A stretch of 64,000 nucleotides of DNA, from NCBI RefSeq assembly GCF_000718515.1, contig NZ_JNZS01000010.1:186001-250000 (forward strand). The letters run 5' to 3'. Made by a program: the position numbers and the translations under genes. Positions within the stretch are counted from its first letter, which is position 1. Every line of letters starts with the position of its first letter. Positions 24,584-32,846 of this stretch are shown piece after piece. Source of the DNA: Micromonospora parva (GTDB lineage: Bacteria; Actinomycetota; Actinomycetes; Mycobacteriales; Micromonosporaceae). Below the pieces are notes generated by a model. It was not told the origin of the DNA. It worked only from the letters and a program-made list of their open reading frames with translations, and made no database searches.

Positions 24584-25195
24584 TCACTGCTCGCGCGGTG
24601 CCTCCGGCAGGTCCGCCAGGTACGTCGGGCGTCCGGTCACCGCGTCGAGGACCTTGTCCACCACCCCGACCGCCGGCTCCACGATCCGGTTCCACGGTGG
24701 GGTGGCCGGCGTGCCCGGGTGCGGTCGGGTCGGCGCGGCCTCCTCGGCGATCTCCAGCCGGTTGCCGAGCCGGATCAGCTCCTCCTCGGTGGCCACCGCG
24801 CGCAGCTCGGTGATCAACCCGCCCACCCCGTCGACGTGCCGGCGAACCCGTTCGGCGACCTCCGTCAGCGACTCGTCGGTGAGCCCCTTCAGGGCGCCGA
24901 GCAGCGCCGCATCGGCGTTGATCTCCGCGTCCACCCGCTCGGTGGCCGTCGGCAGCGCCGCCCGGACCGCCGGCAACAGGTACTGCTCCTCGGCGGACAG
25001 GTGCCGCGACAGTGCGGCGGTGAGCACCGCCAGCCCCTCCTGTGGCGTGCTGTCCGGGCCGGCCAGCTGGTCCAGCAGCGCCAGCAGTTGCCGGTGCTCC
25101 CGGTCCACGATGTCGGCGATGCTGCTACCGGCGGGCCGGTAGCCCTCCTCGGGTGCGGGCGTGGGCGGCAGCGGCGGCAGGGGAACAGCGGACAT
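24584..25195 (-). CDS. Hemerythrin HHE domain protein
   Basis: A 203-residue protein with a four-helix HHE domain at about residues 30-150: IVDREHRQLLALLDQLAG and LSRHLSAEEQYLLPAVRAAL supply the His/Glu ligands for a di-iron site; VRRHVDGVGGLITEL adds another His. A C-terminal extension (about 165-203) is unique. It could bind oxygen or buffer iron/NO stress. GAGGAGG precedes the ATG at 25195. It diverges from the peptidase gene across a 148-bp promoter region. Confidence 0.85.
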   Translation of the reverse strand: MSAVPLPPLPPTPAPEEGYRPAGSSIADIVDREHRQLLALLDQLAGPDSTPQEGLAVLTAALSRHLSAEEQYLLPAVRAALPTATERVDAEINADAALLGALKGLTDESLTEVAERVRRHVDGVGGLITELRAVATEEELIRLGNRLEIAEEAAPTRPHPGTPATPPWNRIVEPAVGVVDKVLDAVTGRPTYLADLPEAPREQ

Positions 25196-25343
25196 GGTGC
25201 CCTCCTCGACTGGCGGGCGGAAGCTCCGGCAGGGACGTACGGTCGTCGGCGGCGGTACCCGAACGCGGCCACGGCGAAACCGACCCGTCGATGCGTCCAC
25301 CCGCGCCGGCCTGTCCACCGGCTCGGGCTGGTATGAAGAGGCG

Positions 25344-26672
25344 ATGACGAGCGACGCCGCCTCCGCCCGACCCGACCCCACCGCAGAGGTCGTGGACCTC
25401 TGCCGCGACCTGCTGCGCATCGACACCACCAACACCGGTGACAACGACACCAGCGTCGGCGAGCGCCGCGCGGCCGAGTACGTGGCGGAGAAGCTCGCCG
25501 AGGTGGGCGTGGAGTCCGTCCTGCACGAGTCCGCGCCGGGCCGGGCGAACGTGGTGGCCCGCATCCCGGGCACCGACCCGAGCCGGGGCGCGCTGCTGGT
25601 GCACGGCCACCTGGACGTGGTGCCCGCCGACGCCGACGAGTGGTCGGTGGGCCCGTTCTCCGGCGAGCTGCGCGACGGCTACCTGTGGGGCCGGGGCGCG
25701 ATCGACATGAAGGACTTCGACGCGATGGTGCTCGCCGTGGTCCGCCACTGGCAGCGCACCGGCGTACGGCCCCCGCGCGACATCGTGCTCGCGTACACCG
25801 CCGACGAGGAGGCCGGCAGCGACTACGGCGCGCGCTTCCTGGTGGAGAACCACCGCGACCTCTTCGACGGCTGCACCGAGGCGATCGGTGAGGTCGGGGG
25901 CTTCTCCTACTCGGTCAACGACAACCAGCGGCTCTATCTCATCGAGACCGCCGAGAAGGGCATCGACTGGCTGCGGCTGCACGCCAAGGGTCGCCCCGGG
26001 CACGGCTCGATGGTGCACGACGACAACGCCGTCACCGCGCTCGCCGAGGCGGTCGCCCGGATCGGCCGGCACCGCTTCCCGGTGGTGGTCACCGACACCG
26101 TACGGGCCTTCCTGACCGAGGTCTCCGACCTGCTCGGCATCGAGTTGGACCCGGACGACCCGGAGACGGCCATCGCCAAGCTCGGCCCGATCGCCAACAT
26201 CATCGGCGCGACCATCCGCAACACCGCCAACCCGACCCGGTTGAGCGCCGGCTACAAGGACAACGTCATCCCCGGCCGGGCCACCGCCACCATCGACTGC
26301 CGCAGCCTTCCCGGCCAGTCCGAGCTGCTGGAGCGGCAGCTGCGCGAGCTGGTCGGCCCGGACATCGCGATCGAGTACGTCCAGCGGCAACCGGCGCTGG
26401 AGACCACCTTCGACGGTGACCTGGTCGAGGCCATGTCTGCGGCCCTGCGGGCGGAGGACCCGGGGGCGCGGCCGGTTCCGTACATGCTCTCCGGGGGCAC
26501 CGACGCCAAGGCGTTCTCGCAGCTCGGCATCCGCTGCTTCGGGTTCGCCCCGCTCCGGCTGCCCGCCGACCTGAACTTCTCGGCGTTGTTCCACGGCATC
26601 GACGAGCGCGTTCCGGTGGACGGACTACAGTTCGGCGTGCGGGTTCTCGACCGGTTCCTCCGCACCTGCTAG
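25344..26672 (+). CDS. M20 family metallopeptidase (ArgE/DapE type)
   Basis: A 442-residue M20 enzyme with all metal residues in place: LLVHGHLDVVPADADEW near residues 77-93, LWGRGAIDMKDFDAM near 104-118, YTADEEAGSDYGARF near 145-160 and a late His in FHGIDERVPV. The inserted dimerisation domain spans about 190-330. It would hydrolyse small N-acyl amino acids or dipeptides; the exact substrate is unknown. TATGAA lies 6 nt before the ATG without a ribosome binding site. Confidence 0.88.
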   Translation: MTSDAASARPDPTAEVVDLCRDLLRIDTTNTGDNDTSVGERRAAEYVAEKLAEVGVESVLHESAPGRANVVARIPGTDPSRGALLVHGHLDVVPADADEWSVGPFSGELRDGYLWGRGAIDMKDFDAMVLAVVRHWQRTGVRPPRDIVLAYTADEEAGSDYGARFLVENHRDLFDGCTEAIGEVGGFSYSVNDNQRLYLIETAEKGIDWLRLHAKGRPGHGSMVHDDNAVTALAEAVARIGRHRFPVVVTDTVRAFLTEVSDLLGIELDPDDPETAIAKLGPIANIIGATIRNTANPTRLSAGYKDNVIPGRATATIDCRSLPGQSELLERQLRELVGPDIAIEYVQRQPALETTFDGDLVEAMSAALRAEDPGARPVPYMLSGGTDAKAFSQLGIRCFGFAPLRLPADLNFSALFHGIDERVPVDGLQFGVRVLDRFLRTC

Positions 26673-26730
26673 TCGTGTCCGGCCCTGTCCGCCGGCGCGC
26701 AATCTCCCCATCGTGAAGGGACTGCCCCAC

Positions 26731-27393
26731 ATGACCGACCAGCATGGTGAGCTGGACGCCGCTCTCGAGCGGGTGATCGAAGCGGCCCGCCACCACCTGG
26801 CCGCCGTACGCGCCGCGCAGGGCCGCGTCGACGACGACGACGTCTGGCAGGCGTACGTGGCGTTGAACAACGCCTCCTTCGCGTACGACGAGCGGCTGCT
26901 CGACGCCTTCGGCGAGGTGACGCCGTGGGATGTCGACTCGATCGACCCGGACGAGGCCGACGAGCGTTTCGGCGGCGGCGAGGGCGCCGAGGCCAGCGAC
27001 CCGCACCCCCGGGTGATCTCGGTTCGTCAGCGTCGCGACTACCGGGTGCCGAGCGTCTCCGCGCTGCTGCGGGCGGCCGAGGCGGCCCGTCGCGAGGGCA
27101 CCCCGGAGGACGACGAGCCGGCTCCGGTGGAGGGCGTCGGCGAGGCGGTGCTGGAACTGCTGCAGAGCGGTGACGGCTCGCTCGGCGCGTTGGACGTCCC
27201 CGAGTTGGAACCGCTCGACGGGGTGGTCATGGTCAGCGAGGTCGGCACCCCGGTCGACCTGGAGTCGTTCGACGACGACGACGCTGTCGGCCCGTTCCAG
27301 CCGGCGGCCGACGACCGGCTGGTCGGTCGGCTCGACGAGCACCCGTTCCTGGAGCTCGACGACGACCACGACCACGCCGGGCACCAGCACTAG
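26731..27393 (+). CDS. Conserved actinobacterial hypothetical protein, acidic
   Basis: A 220-residue protein with a helical N-terminus (LDAALERVIEAARHHLAAVR; VDDDDVWQAYVALNNASFAY) and a long acidic second half (SFDDDDAVGPFQPAADDRLV), ending in DDDHDHAGHQH, which may bind metal. It is of the type found as a single-copy conserved gene in many actinomycetes. No domain with known function is recognised. AAGGGA lies about 14 nt upstream of the ATG; a GTG at 26713 is an alternative start. Confidence 0.65.
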   Translation: MTDQHGELDAALERVIEAARHHLAAVRAAQGRVDDDDVWQAYVALNNASFAYDERLLDAFGEVTPWDVDSIDPDEADERFGGGEGAEASDPHPRVISVRQRRDYRVPSVSALLRAAEAARREGTPEDDEPAPVEGVGEAVLELLQSGDGSLGALDVPELEPLDGVVMVSEVGTPVDLESFDDDDAVGPFQPAADDRLVGRLDEHPFLELDDDHDHAGHQH

Positions 27394-27397
27394 GCAG

Positions 27398-27435
27398 GGT
27401 GCCGCCCGGGGCCGAACCCGGCCCTGGGCGGCACC
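27398..27435. terminator. Bidirectional hairpin terminator
   Basis: GGTGCCGCCCGGGGCCG and CGGCCCTGGGCGGCACC pair over 17 bp with one mismatch and an AACC loop, between two convergent genes. Confidence 0.85.
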
Positions 27436-27444
27436 GCCCGGTCG

Positions 27445-27636
27445 TCAGTACGACAGGCCCGGCTGCGGCTGGTTGATCCGCCGACGGCGCAGCACCACCT
27501 GGCGCGTGCCGTCGCGGTACAGCCGCACCCGGGCCAACTCCCATCCGGAGAACTCCGCCTGGATCGCCAACTGCGCCGCGGCGGTCAACCGGTCGACGTT
27601 CGGCGGCAGCCGCAGCGGCGCGTACTCGTAGTCCAT
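27445..27636 (-). CDS. DUF5703-type small protein
   Basis: A 63-residue protein (MDYEYAPLRLPPNVDRLTAA at the start; FSGWELARVRLYRDGTRQVV and a basic LRRRRIN end), matching the short actinobacterial DUF5703 pattern. Function unknown. The start could be three codons further upstream (MDGMDYEY); no ribosome binding site is visible and CAGCAT lies 7 nt before the chosen ATG. The 189-bp gap upstream holds nothing recognised. Confidence 0.7.
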   Translation of the reverse strand: MDYEYAPLRLPPNVDRLTAAAQLAIQAEFSGWELARVRLYRDGTRQVVLRRRRINQPQPGLSY

Positions 27637-27825
27637 GCCATCCATGCTGCCCAGCCCAGCGGCCGTTCGCCACCCCCTCCCGAGTGACCAACGACGCCCC
27701 CGGGGCGGTTCGTGCCGCCCCGTGCCCCTCTCCCGCCGATCGAGCGGTTCCGGTTGCCGGAATGGGCGAGAAGCCCGCTGTGCCACGACAGCAAGCGCAA
27801 GATCGCCGAAGAGGGCCTCGGGGCG

Positions 27826-28776
27826 TTAGTTCGTGGGGAGGTTGGCGCTCAGGAGAGCGGTGAGGGCTGGCGCGGCCAGGGCTACCGCCCGGGTGCTGCC
27901 CGGGTCGACCGCCAGCCCCCAGGACGGGTCCGGCCAGTCCTCGAACAACTCGACGCACGGCAGCGCGATGAACGGCACCCCGTCGCCGGTGAACGCGGCG
28001 AGCGCCCCGGGCGAGGTGAAGACCGGCAGCAGCGGCGCGCCGGTCGCGTCGCCGATGACCGCCCACGGGAAGTCGGCATCCGGCGTCGGTTCCCCGGCCA
28101 GCGGGACGCACACCGTGGCGCCGGCCAGCACGGCGAGATAGCCGGGCAGGTCACGCCGGTCGGCCGCCGCCGCGAGCACCGCCACCACCGCCGGCTCCGC
28201 CACCCCGGCGGGTGCCGCCTCGGCGGGTGTCGCCCCGGCGGGTGTGGCCGCAGCTGGCGTCGGCCCGGCTGGCGTCGGCCCGGCTGGCGTCGGCCCGGCT
28301 GGCGCCGCCCCGGCTGGTGTCGCCCCGGCCGGTGTCGGCTCGGAATGGATCACAGGGACCGGTGCGGACCCGACCGGTGCGGACCCGACCGGTGCGGGCC
28401 GGTCGGGCGTCGATCGCGTGGCCGGGCCTGGCCGGGCGGCCGGCGGCACCGCCCGGCAGGAGAGCGCGCCGGGCTCGTTGGTCAGCACCTCGGCGGCGGT
28501 ACGGGTCACGAAGACACTGAGCCGTTCCAGCTGCTCCGGGGTGCGCGGCGCCTCGTACCACCAGCCCTCGTCCCCGCTCGGGCGGTGCCAGCCGAGCGCG
28601 GCCAGGCGGGCGTGGTCGGGGCCGGGGCAGACCACCCGTACCACCTGGCGGCGCACCAGCAGCCGGATCCCGCGCGGACCCGCGGTGAGCTCCAGGTCGG
28701 TGTCCCGGTCGCAGCGGGCCACGGTGTCCCGCAGCCGGGCGGCGATCTCCGGCCAGGTCGGCGACGGCGACGTCAC
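27826..28776 (-). CDS. SseB-like protein with repeat linker, type VII-like locus
   Basis: A 316-residue protein in three parts: an N-terminal chaperone-like domain (about 5-95; WPEIAARLRDTVARCDRDTD ... GWWYEAPRTPEQLERLSVFV), a low-complexity linker (about 115-195) of TPAGP/TPAGA pentapeptides, and a C-terminal SseB-like domain (about 215-310; LPVFTSPGALAAFTGDGVPF). Such modules accompany secretion systems as chaperones. The GTG overlaps the preceding stop (GTGA). It is the last gene of the minus arm of a divergent locus. Confidence 0.7.
   Translation of the reverse strand: MTSPSPTWPEIAARLRDTVARCDRDTDLELTAGPRGIRLLVRRQVVRVVCPGPDHARLAALGWHRPSGDEGWWYEAPRTPEQLERLSVFVTRTAAEVLTNEPGALSCRAVPPAARPGPATRSTPDRPAPVGSAPVGSAPVPVIHSEPTPAGATPAGAAPAGPTPAGPTPAGPTPAAATPAGATPAEAAPAGVAEPAVVAVLAAAADRRDLPGYLAVLAGATVCVPLAGEPTPDADFPWAVIGDATGAPLLPVFTSPGALAAFTGDGVPFIALPCVELFEDWPDPSWGLAVDPGSTRAVALAAPALTALLSANLPTN
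28204..28338. repeat. 15-bp tandem repeats encoding the SseB-like linker
   Basis: About nine copies of a unit close to GTCGGCCCGGCTGGC run through the gene, three of them identical, coding for Pro-Ala-Gly-Pro-Thr type pentapeptides. Copy number is likely variable between strains. Confidence 0.8.
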
Positions 28777-29192
28777 GCCGGTGCACCCGGCAGGCGGTCG
28801 TCCAGCCGTCCGAGCCGGGCCACCGTCTCCTCCAGCCGGCCCAGCGCCGAGAAGTCTCCCGGCGTGCCGAACAGGTCGCCGAGCCCCGCGCCGAGCGCGA
28901 CGTCCAACCCCTCGGTGTGCTCGTCGACGTGCGCGGAAGCGACCTCGCGAGCCCGCCGGTACGCCTCCAGCACCAGTTCGGCCACGCCCTCCGTGCCGGC
29001 GCGCAGGGCGGCGGGCGCGAGGGTGAGGCCGGTCAGCGCGCCGGTGGCGTCGACTGTCGCCGAGACCAGTCCACTCTCGTCGGCGGCGGTGCCGGACAGC
29101 TCGGCCAGATCGTCGCGGAGGCCGGCGAACCGGCGCTCGATGTCGGCGATCCGCCCGGCGAGCGCGTCGAACGCCGACGTCGGGTCCGTCAT
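28773..29192 (-). CDS. YbaB/EbfC-like protein of the type VII-like locus
   Basis: A 139-residue protein with an N-terminal coiled segment (DALAGRIADIERRFAGLRDD) and a YbaB-like core (ESGLVSATVDATGALTGLTL, VAELVLEAYRRAREVA). In actinomycete type VII loci such genes sit beside EspC/WXG100 genes and may act as chaperones; DNA binding as in EbfC is the alternative. It is the first gene of the minus arm, 93 bp from the divergent EspC-like gene, so the gap should hold a two-way promoter. Confidence 0.78.
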   Translation of the reverse strand: MTDPTSAFDALAGRIADIERRFAGLRDDLAELSGTAADESGLVSATVDATGALTGLTLAPAALRAGTEGVAELVLEAYRRAREVASAHVDEHTEGLDVALGAGLGDLFGTPGDFSALGRLEETVARLGRLDDRLPGAPA

Positions 29193-29285
29193 GAGATTCC
29201 TCCCCGTGGATCGTGCGACCGGGTGGTGCCCGGCGGCCGGGAGATCGTATCGTCGGTGCGCTCGACTCATGGGGGGAGGAACGGC

Positions 29286-29618
29286 ATGGCACCGGATATC
29301 GATGTGGACGTGCTGGCGGTCCGTCGACTGGAGACAGCCGCCAAGCAGGTCGCCAGCTCGCTCGCCGCGCTGGAGGGGCAGATCGTCTCGGCCGGCGACG
29401 TGCCGTCGGACGCGTTCGGTCATCTGCCGTTCGCCAGCGACATGCTCCGCGACAAGTACACCGAGCAGGTCACCGGCGGCAAGGAGCTGTTCGCCGCCGC
29501 GAACGCCGCGTTCGGCCGGGTCGCGAAGGCGCTGGCCGACACGGTCGAGGCGTACGAGGTCAACGAACGGGACCTGGACGCCGGGTTCAAGGCCATCCAG
29601 GCGGGACTGCCCGGATGA
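29286..29618 (+). CDS. EspC-like type VII secretion target
   Basis: A 110-residue helical protein (VDVLAVRRLETAAKQVASSL ... DVPSDAFGHLPFASDMLRDK ... ADTVEAYEVNERDLDAGFKA) with the ESX-1 EspC/WXG100-superfamily plan: two long helices joined by a turn, no WxG but the typical C-terminal YxxxD/E-like run (YEVNERD). It probably pairs with the next, larger protein for export. GGGGGGAGGA precedes the ATG. ATGA overlap with the next gene shows coupling. Confidence 0.8.
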   Translation: MAPDIDVDVLAVRRLETAAKQVASSLAALEGQIVSAGDVPSDAFGHLPFASDMLRDKYTEQVTGGKELFAAANAAFGRVAKALADTVEAYEVNERDLDAGFKAIQAGLPG

Positions 29619-30676
29619 GCGGCCCGGCTGGCAGCGCCGTTCAGCTGTGGAACGGTCTCGACAGCGCGCTCTCCGGTGTGCAGGACGCCGTCGACAGTGT
29701 CTGCCGGACCCTGGCGTGGCCGCTGATCCAGCTCGTCGACCTGGTCGACGGTGAGCCCGCCGTGTTGCGCGCGAAGGCCGCCGAGTGGGACGCGCTGGCC
29801 ACCCAGGTGCGCGACCTGGCGCAGGGCCACCGCGGCACCCGGGAGTCCGCGCAGGTCGGGTGGCGCTCACCCGCCGGTGTGGCTTACGGCCAGCGGTTGG
29901 CCGATGTGGAGCAGCAGCTCCTCGACGTCGCCGAGCAGTTCGCCGCGACCGCGGAGTACCTGCGCAGTGTCGCCGACGGCCTGCAGACCGTGCACGACGT
30001 GCTCGTGGACCTCTGCGTGGAGTTCGTCAACTTCCTGCTGGTGACGCTGGTGACGGCGTTGCTGATGGCGCCGGTCACCATGGGCGCGTCCTGGGCGGCC
30101 GGGGTGGGCGTGGCCGTCACCAGGGGCCTGATCGTGGTCACCCGGATGCTGAAGGTCATCCGGCCGCTCGCGGTGCACCTGCAGAAGGTCATCCGCCTGC
30201 TCCAGCGGGTCCTGCTGTACCTGCGCAAGCTGCGGACGCACCTGGACAAGCTGGTCGACATGCAGAAGGCGCTGCGCACCGGCAAGAAGTACGCCGACAA
30301 GCGCCGCGCCGCCGGCAAGCTCGACAAGTGGCACCACAAGTTCCTCGACCCCACCAAGGGCACCTACAAGCTGGGCAAGTCCGGTTCCCCGTTCGACATG
30401 GGCGCCCTCGACCGGGCCGCCGCGTTGCGGGCGCACGGGGTCGCCGACGGCGCCCGGGTGATCGCCCGGGACTGGGCGACCAACCTGCCGTGGAACGTGC
30501 CGAACTCGGTCGTCCACGGTGTCACCTGGGGAACTGTCGCGTTGACCAGCGGGCTCTCCGTTCCCGGCAGCGAGCAGGTCGGCGACCAGATCGACCAGGC
30601 GGTGCAGAGCGGCGCGGACTGGATCGACCAGAATGTCTTCGGGCAGCCGCCGGCAGACCAGCCGGCGGGCCGCTAG
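29615..30676 (+). CDS. WXG100/PPE-like large protein, putative type VII substrate
   Basis: A 353-residue protein. Residues 1-130 form a helical WXG100-type domain with VGWRSPAGVAYGQRLADVEQ (W-x-(S/G) turn near residue 82), a hydrophobic segment follows (about 140-175, FLLVTLVTALLMAPVTMGAS), then a basic, Lys-rich region (LRKLRTHLDKLVDMQKALRT; KWHHKFLDPTKG) and a C-terminal domain. No toxin motif is recognised, so effector activity is open. The start overlaps the EspC-like stop. Confidence 0.72.
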   Translation: MSGPAGSAVQLWNGLDSALSGVQDAVDSVCRTLAWPLIQLVDLVDGEPAVLRAKAAEWDALATQVRDLAQGHRGTRESAQVGWRSPAGVAYGQRLADVEQQLLDVAEQFAATAEYLRSVADGLQTVHDVLVDLCVEFVNFLLVTLVTALLMAPVTMGASWAAGVGVAVTRGLIVVTRMLKVIRPLAVHLQKVIRLLQRVLLYLRKLRTHLDKLVDMQKALRTGKKYADKRRAAGKLDKWHHKFLDPTKGTYKLGKSGSPFDMGALDRAAALRAHGVADGARVIARDWATNLPWNVPNSVVHGVTWGTVALTSGLSVPGSEQVGDQIDQAVQSGADWIDQNVFGQPPADQPAGR

Positions 30677-30687
30677 GGAGGCGACGG

Positions 30688-31596
30688 GTGATGTCAGGGG
30701 AGCGCGGGCGGCTGGGTCGGTTCACCGACGCGGTGCTCGGCGGCGCGCGGGCCGCCCGGGACAAGGCCCGCGAGCTGCGCGACGAGTTCCGCACCAGCGA
30801 CGAGCCGGAGCGCGCCCTGGTGGCGCCGCTGCTGACCGGCCAGGAGCTGCGGTACGTGGGGCTGGGGCCGGTGCGCATGTCGCAGACCCACCAGGCCGGT
30901 CGGCAGCTCGCCGACGACGTCGGCGCGGAGCTGGCCGAGGCGCTCGACCCGAAGGTGCTGTTCGGGCTGCTCAACATCGTCAACCCGGTGGTCTGGGTCG
31001 ACGCGGTGCTCACGCCGGTGCGGCTGGCCGCTGGTGTGCTGATGCTGCCCGGCAGCGCCGGCGCCCTCGCCGCCGGTGTGTCGGAGTCGGCAGCGCCGGA
31101 GCCGAACCTGCCGCAGCAACCCGTGCAGCGGGAGCCGATCCCGCTCACCGAGGAGCAGGAGGCGTTCCGGGCGTTGTTCCGGCTGAGCCAGTACCGTCCG
31201 CTGGCCGAGCAGCTCGCCGAAATCGCCTACCGCCGCCGGTACGTCTTCAGCGGCGACCTCGCCACCCTCGCCGGCAGCCTGCTGCTGTTCCTGGAACGCT
31301 ACAGCGGCACGCCGCTGGCGGTGACCGACACCCACCTGCACCTGCTGCGGATGGGCCCCCGCCCGGACGCCGACCGGCCCGACCGGCGTCAGCCGCGGGT
31401 GCTGTGGAGTGTGCGCCGCGACCGGGTGATCCGGGTCGACTCCGAGCGGGGAGCGAGCGGCCTCGTGCAGCTCGCCTCCACCGTCTTCTTCGACGACGGC
31501 TCGTGGATCCGGCTCACCCAGCCGGCGCTGCGCGACGACCAGTCGCGTTTCCTGACCGCGATCCAGGACCTCCCCGGCAACCGCCCGACGCCGTGA
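30688..31596 (+). CDS. Hypothetical protein of the type VII-like locus
   Basis: A 302-residue protein. The middle has a hydrophobic stretch (VRLAAGVLMLPGSAGALAAG, about residues 111-130); the C-terminal half (about 155-300) resembles a PH-like/beta-sandwich domain (RYVFSGDLATLAGSLLLFLE; DDGSWIRLTQPALRDDQSRF). It follows the WXG100-like gene by 11 bp with GGGAGG upstream, so it is probably an immunity, chaperone or accessory partner. The ATG at 30691 is an equally good start. No family recognised. Confidence 0.6.
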   Translation: MMSGERGRLGRFTDAVLGGARAARDKARELRDEFRTSDEPERALVAPLLTGQELRYVGLGPVRMSQTHQAGRQLADDVGAELAEALDPKVLFGLLNIVNPVVWVDAVLTPVRLAAGVLMLPGSAGALAAGVSESAAPEPNLPQQPVQREPIPLTEEQEAFRALFRLSQYRPLAEQLAEIAYRRRYVFSGDLATLAGSLLLFLERYSGTPLAVTDTHLHLLRMGPRPDADRPDRRQPRVLWSVRRDRVIRVDSERGASGLVQLASTVFFDDGSWIRLTQPALRDDQSRFLTAIQDLPGNRPTP

Positions 31597-31688
31597 CCCG
31601 GCGCGCTGATCAACGGTGACCCGGCCGGCGGGTCAGGAGTGACCCGGGGGCAGGCGAAGCCGGGATTCTCCGGCGCGTCGGGCGCCGG

Positions 31689-32660
31689 TCAGCCGTCGCG
31701 TTCGGGGTAGCCGACCGGCACCGCGGAGACGTCGTCCAGCGCGGTGGTGATCTCCTCGGGCAGTGTGATCCGTTCCACCTGGAGCGCGCCGAGCAGCTGC
31801 CCCACCGTCCGGGCGCCGAGGATCGGCGCTGTCACGCCGGGCCGGTCCCGGATCCACGCCAACGCCACCTCCAGCGGCGACACCCCCAGCCCACCGGCCG
31901 CGGTCGCCACCGCCTCCACGATGCTGGAGCAGCGCGGCTCCAGGTACGTGGCGACGAATGGTTCGAAGTGCGGCGACGCGGCCCGGGAGTCGGCCGGCCG
32001 GCCGTGCCGGTACTTGCCGGTGAGTACCCCCCGGCCCAGCGGTGACCAGGGCAGCACGCCGAGCCCGAGCGCGTCGCACGCGGGCAGGACCTCCCGCTCC
32101 ACGCCCCGCTCCAGCAGCGAGTATTCGACCTGGGACGCGACCACGGGCGCCCGCCCCGGCCAGGCGGTCTGCCAGGCGGCGGCCCGCGCGGTCTGCCAGC
32201 CGGAGAAGTTCGACACCCCCACGTAGCGGACCTTGCCGCTGGCCACCGCGTGGTCCAGGGCGGCCAGGGTCTCCTCCAGCGGGGTGTCCGGGTCGTACCC
32301 GTGCACCTGGAACAGGTCGACGTGGTCGGTGCCGAGCCGGCGCAGCGACGCGTCCAACGTCCGCAGCAGGTGCCCCCGGGAGCCGTCGCGGCGTCGGCCA
32401 CTGCCGGGGCGCAACCCGGCCTTGGTGGCGATCAGCAGCTCGTCGCGGGGGACGAGGGAGCCCAGCAGCGAGCCGATCACCGACTCGGCGTCGCCGTCGC
32501 CGTACACGTCGGCGGTGTCGATCAGGTTGCCGCCGGCGTCCAGGTAACTCTTCAGCTGGGCGGCCGCATCGTCGGCGTCGGTGTCCCGGCCCCAGGTCAT
32601 GGTGCCGAGCGCGAGCCGCGAAACCGCCAGCCCGCTTCGGCCGAGCGGTCGCTGTTGCAT
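31689..32660 (-). CDS. Aldo/keto reductase
   Basis: A 323-residue TIM-barrel NAD(P)H-dependent oxidoreductase. It shows ALGTMTWGRDTDADDA at the N-terminus, NLIDTADVYGDGDAESVIG with the catalytic Asp and Tyr, LLIATKAGLRPGSG with the catalytic Lys, and DHVDLFQVHGYDPDTPLEET with the catalytic His. It belongs to the Tas/YghZ-like general branch; the substrate is unknown. It diverges from the LLM oxidoreductase gene across a 186-bp gap that should hold both promoters. Confidence 0.9.
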   Translation of the reverse strand: MQQRPLGRSGLAVSRLALGTMTWGRDTDADDAAAQLKSYLDAGGNLIDTADVYGDGDAESVIGSLLGSLVPRDELLIATKAGLRPGSGRRRDGSRGHLLRTLDASLRRLGTDHVDLFQVHGYDPDTPLEETLAALDHAVASGKVRYVGVSNFSGWQTARAAAWQTAWPGRAPVVASQVEYSLLERGVEREVLPACDALGLGVLPWSPLGRGVLTGKYRHGRPADSRAASPHFEPFVATYLEPRCSSIVEAVATAAGGLGVSPLEVALAWIRDRPGVTAPILGARTVGQLLGALQVERITLPEEITTALDDVSAVPVGYPERDG

Positions 32661-32846
32661 GGGTGAACCTTATTTCGAACCTGCCGCCACGGATATCCTC
32701 GCTCCCGTATCTCTGCCGGTTCTGCCGGTTCCGCCGCCCCGGGCTGCCCCGACGGAGGGGGGATCAAAGGTGTCGAGCCGGTGATCGAGGCCGTTATCGG
32801 CATTGCGTAACCTGGTGCGACCTGTGCCACGGATGGGGGAGGACCA

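Noticed and set aside
28204..28338. CRISPR-like array
   Set aside because: The units are contiguous 15-bp repeats without spacers and lie in frame inside a protein gene.
29785..30687. N-terminal extension of the 302-residue protein at 30688
   Set aside because: The extension overlaps the WXG100-like gene in another frame and is Arg/Gly-rich; a GGGAGG motif marks the start at 30688.
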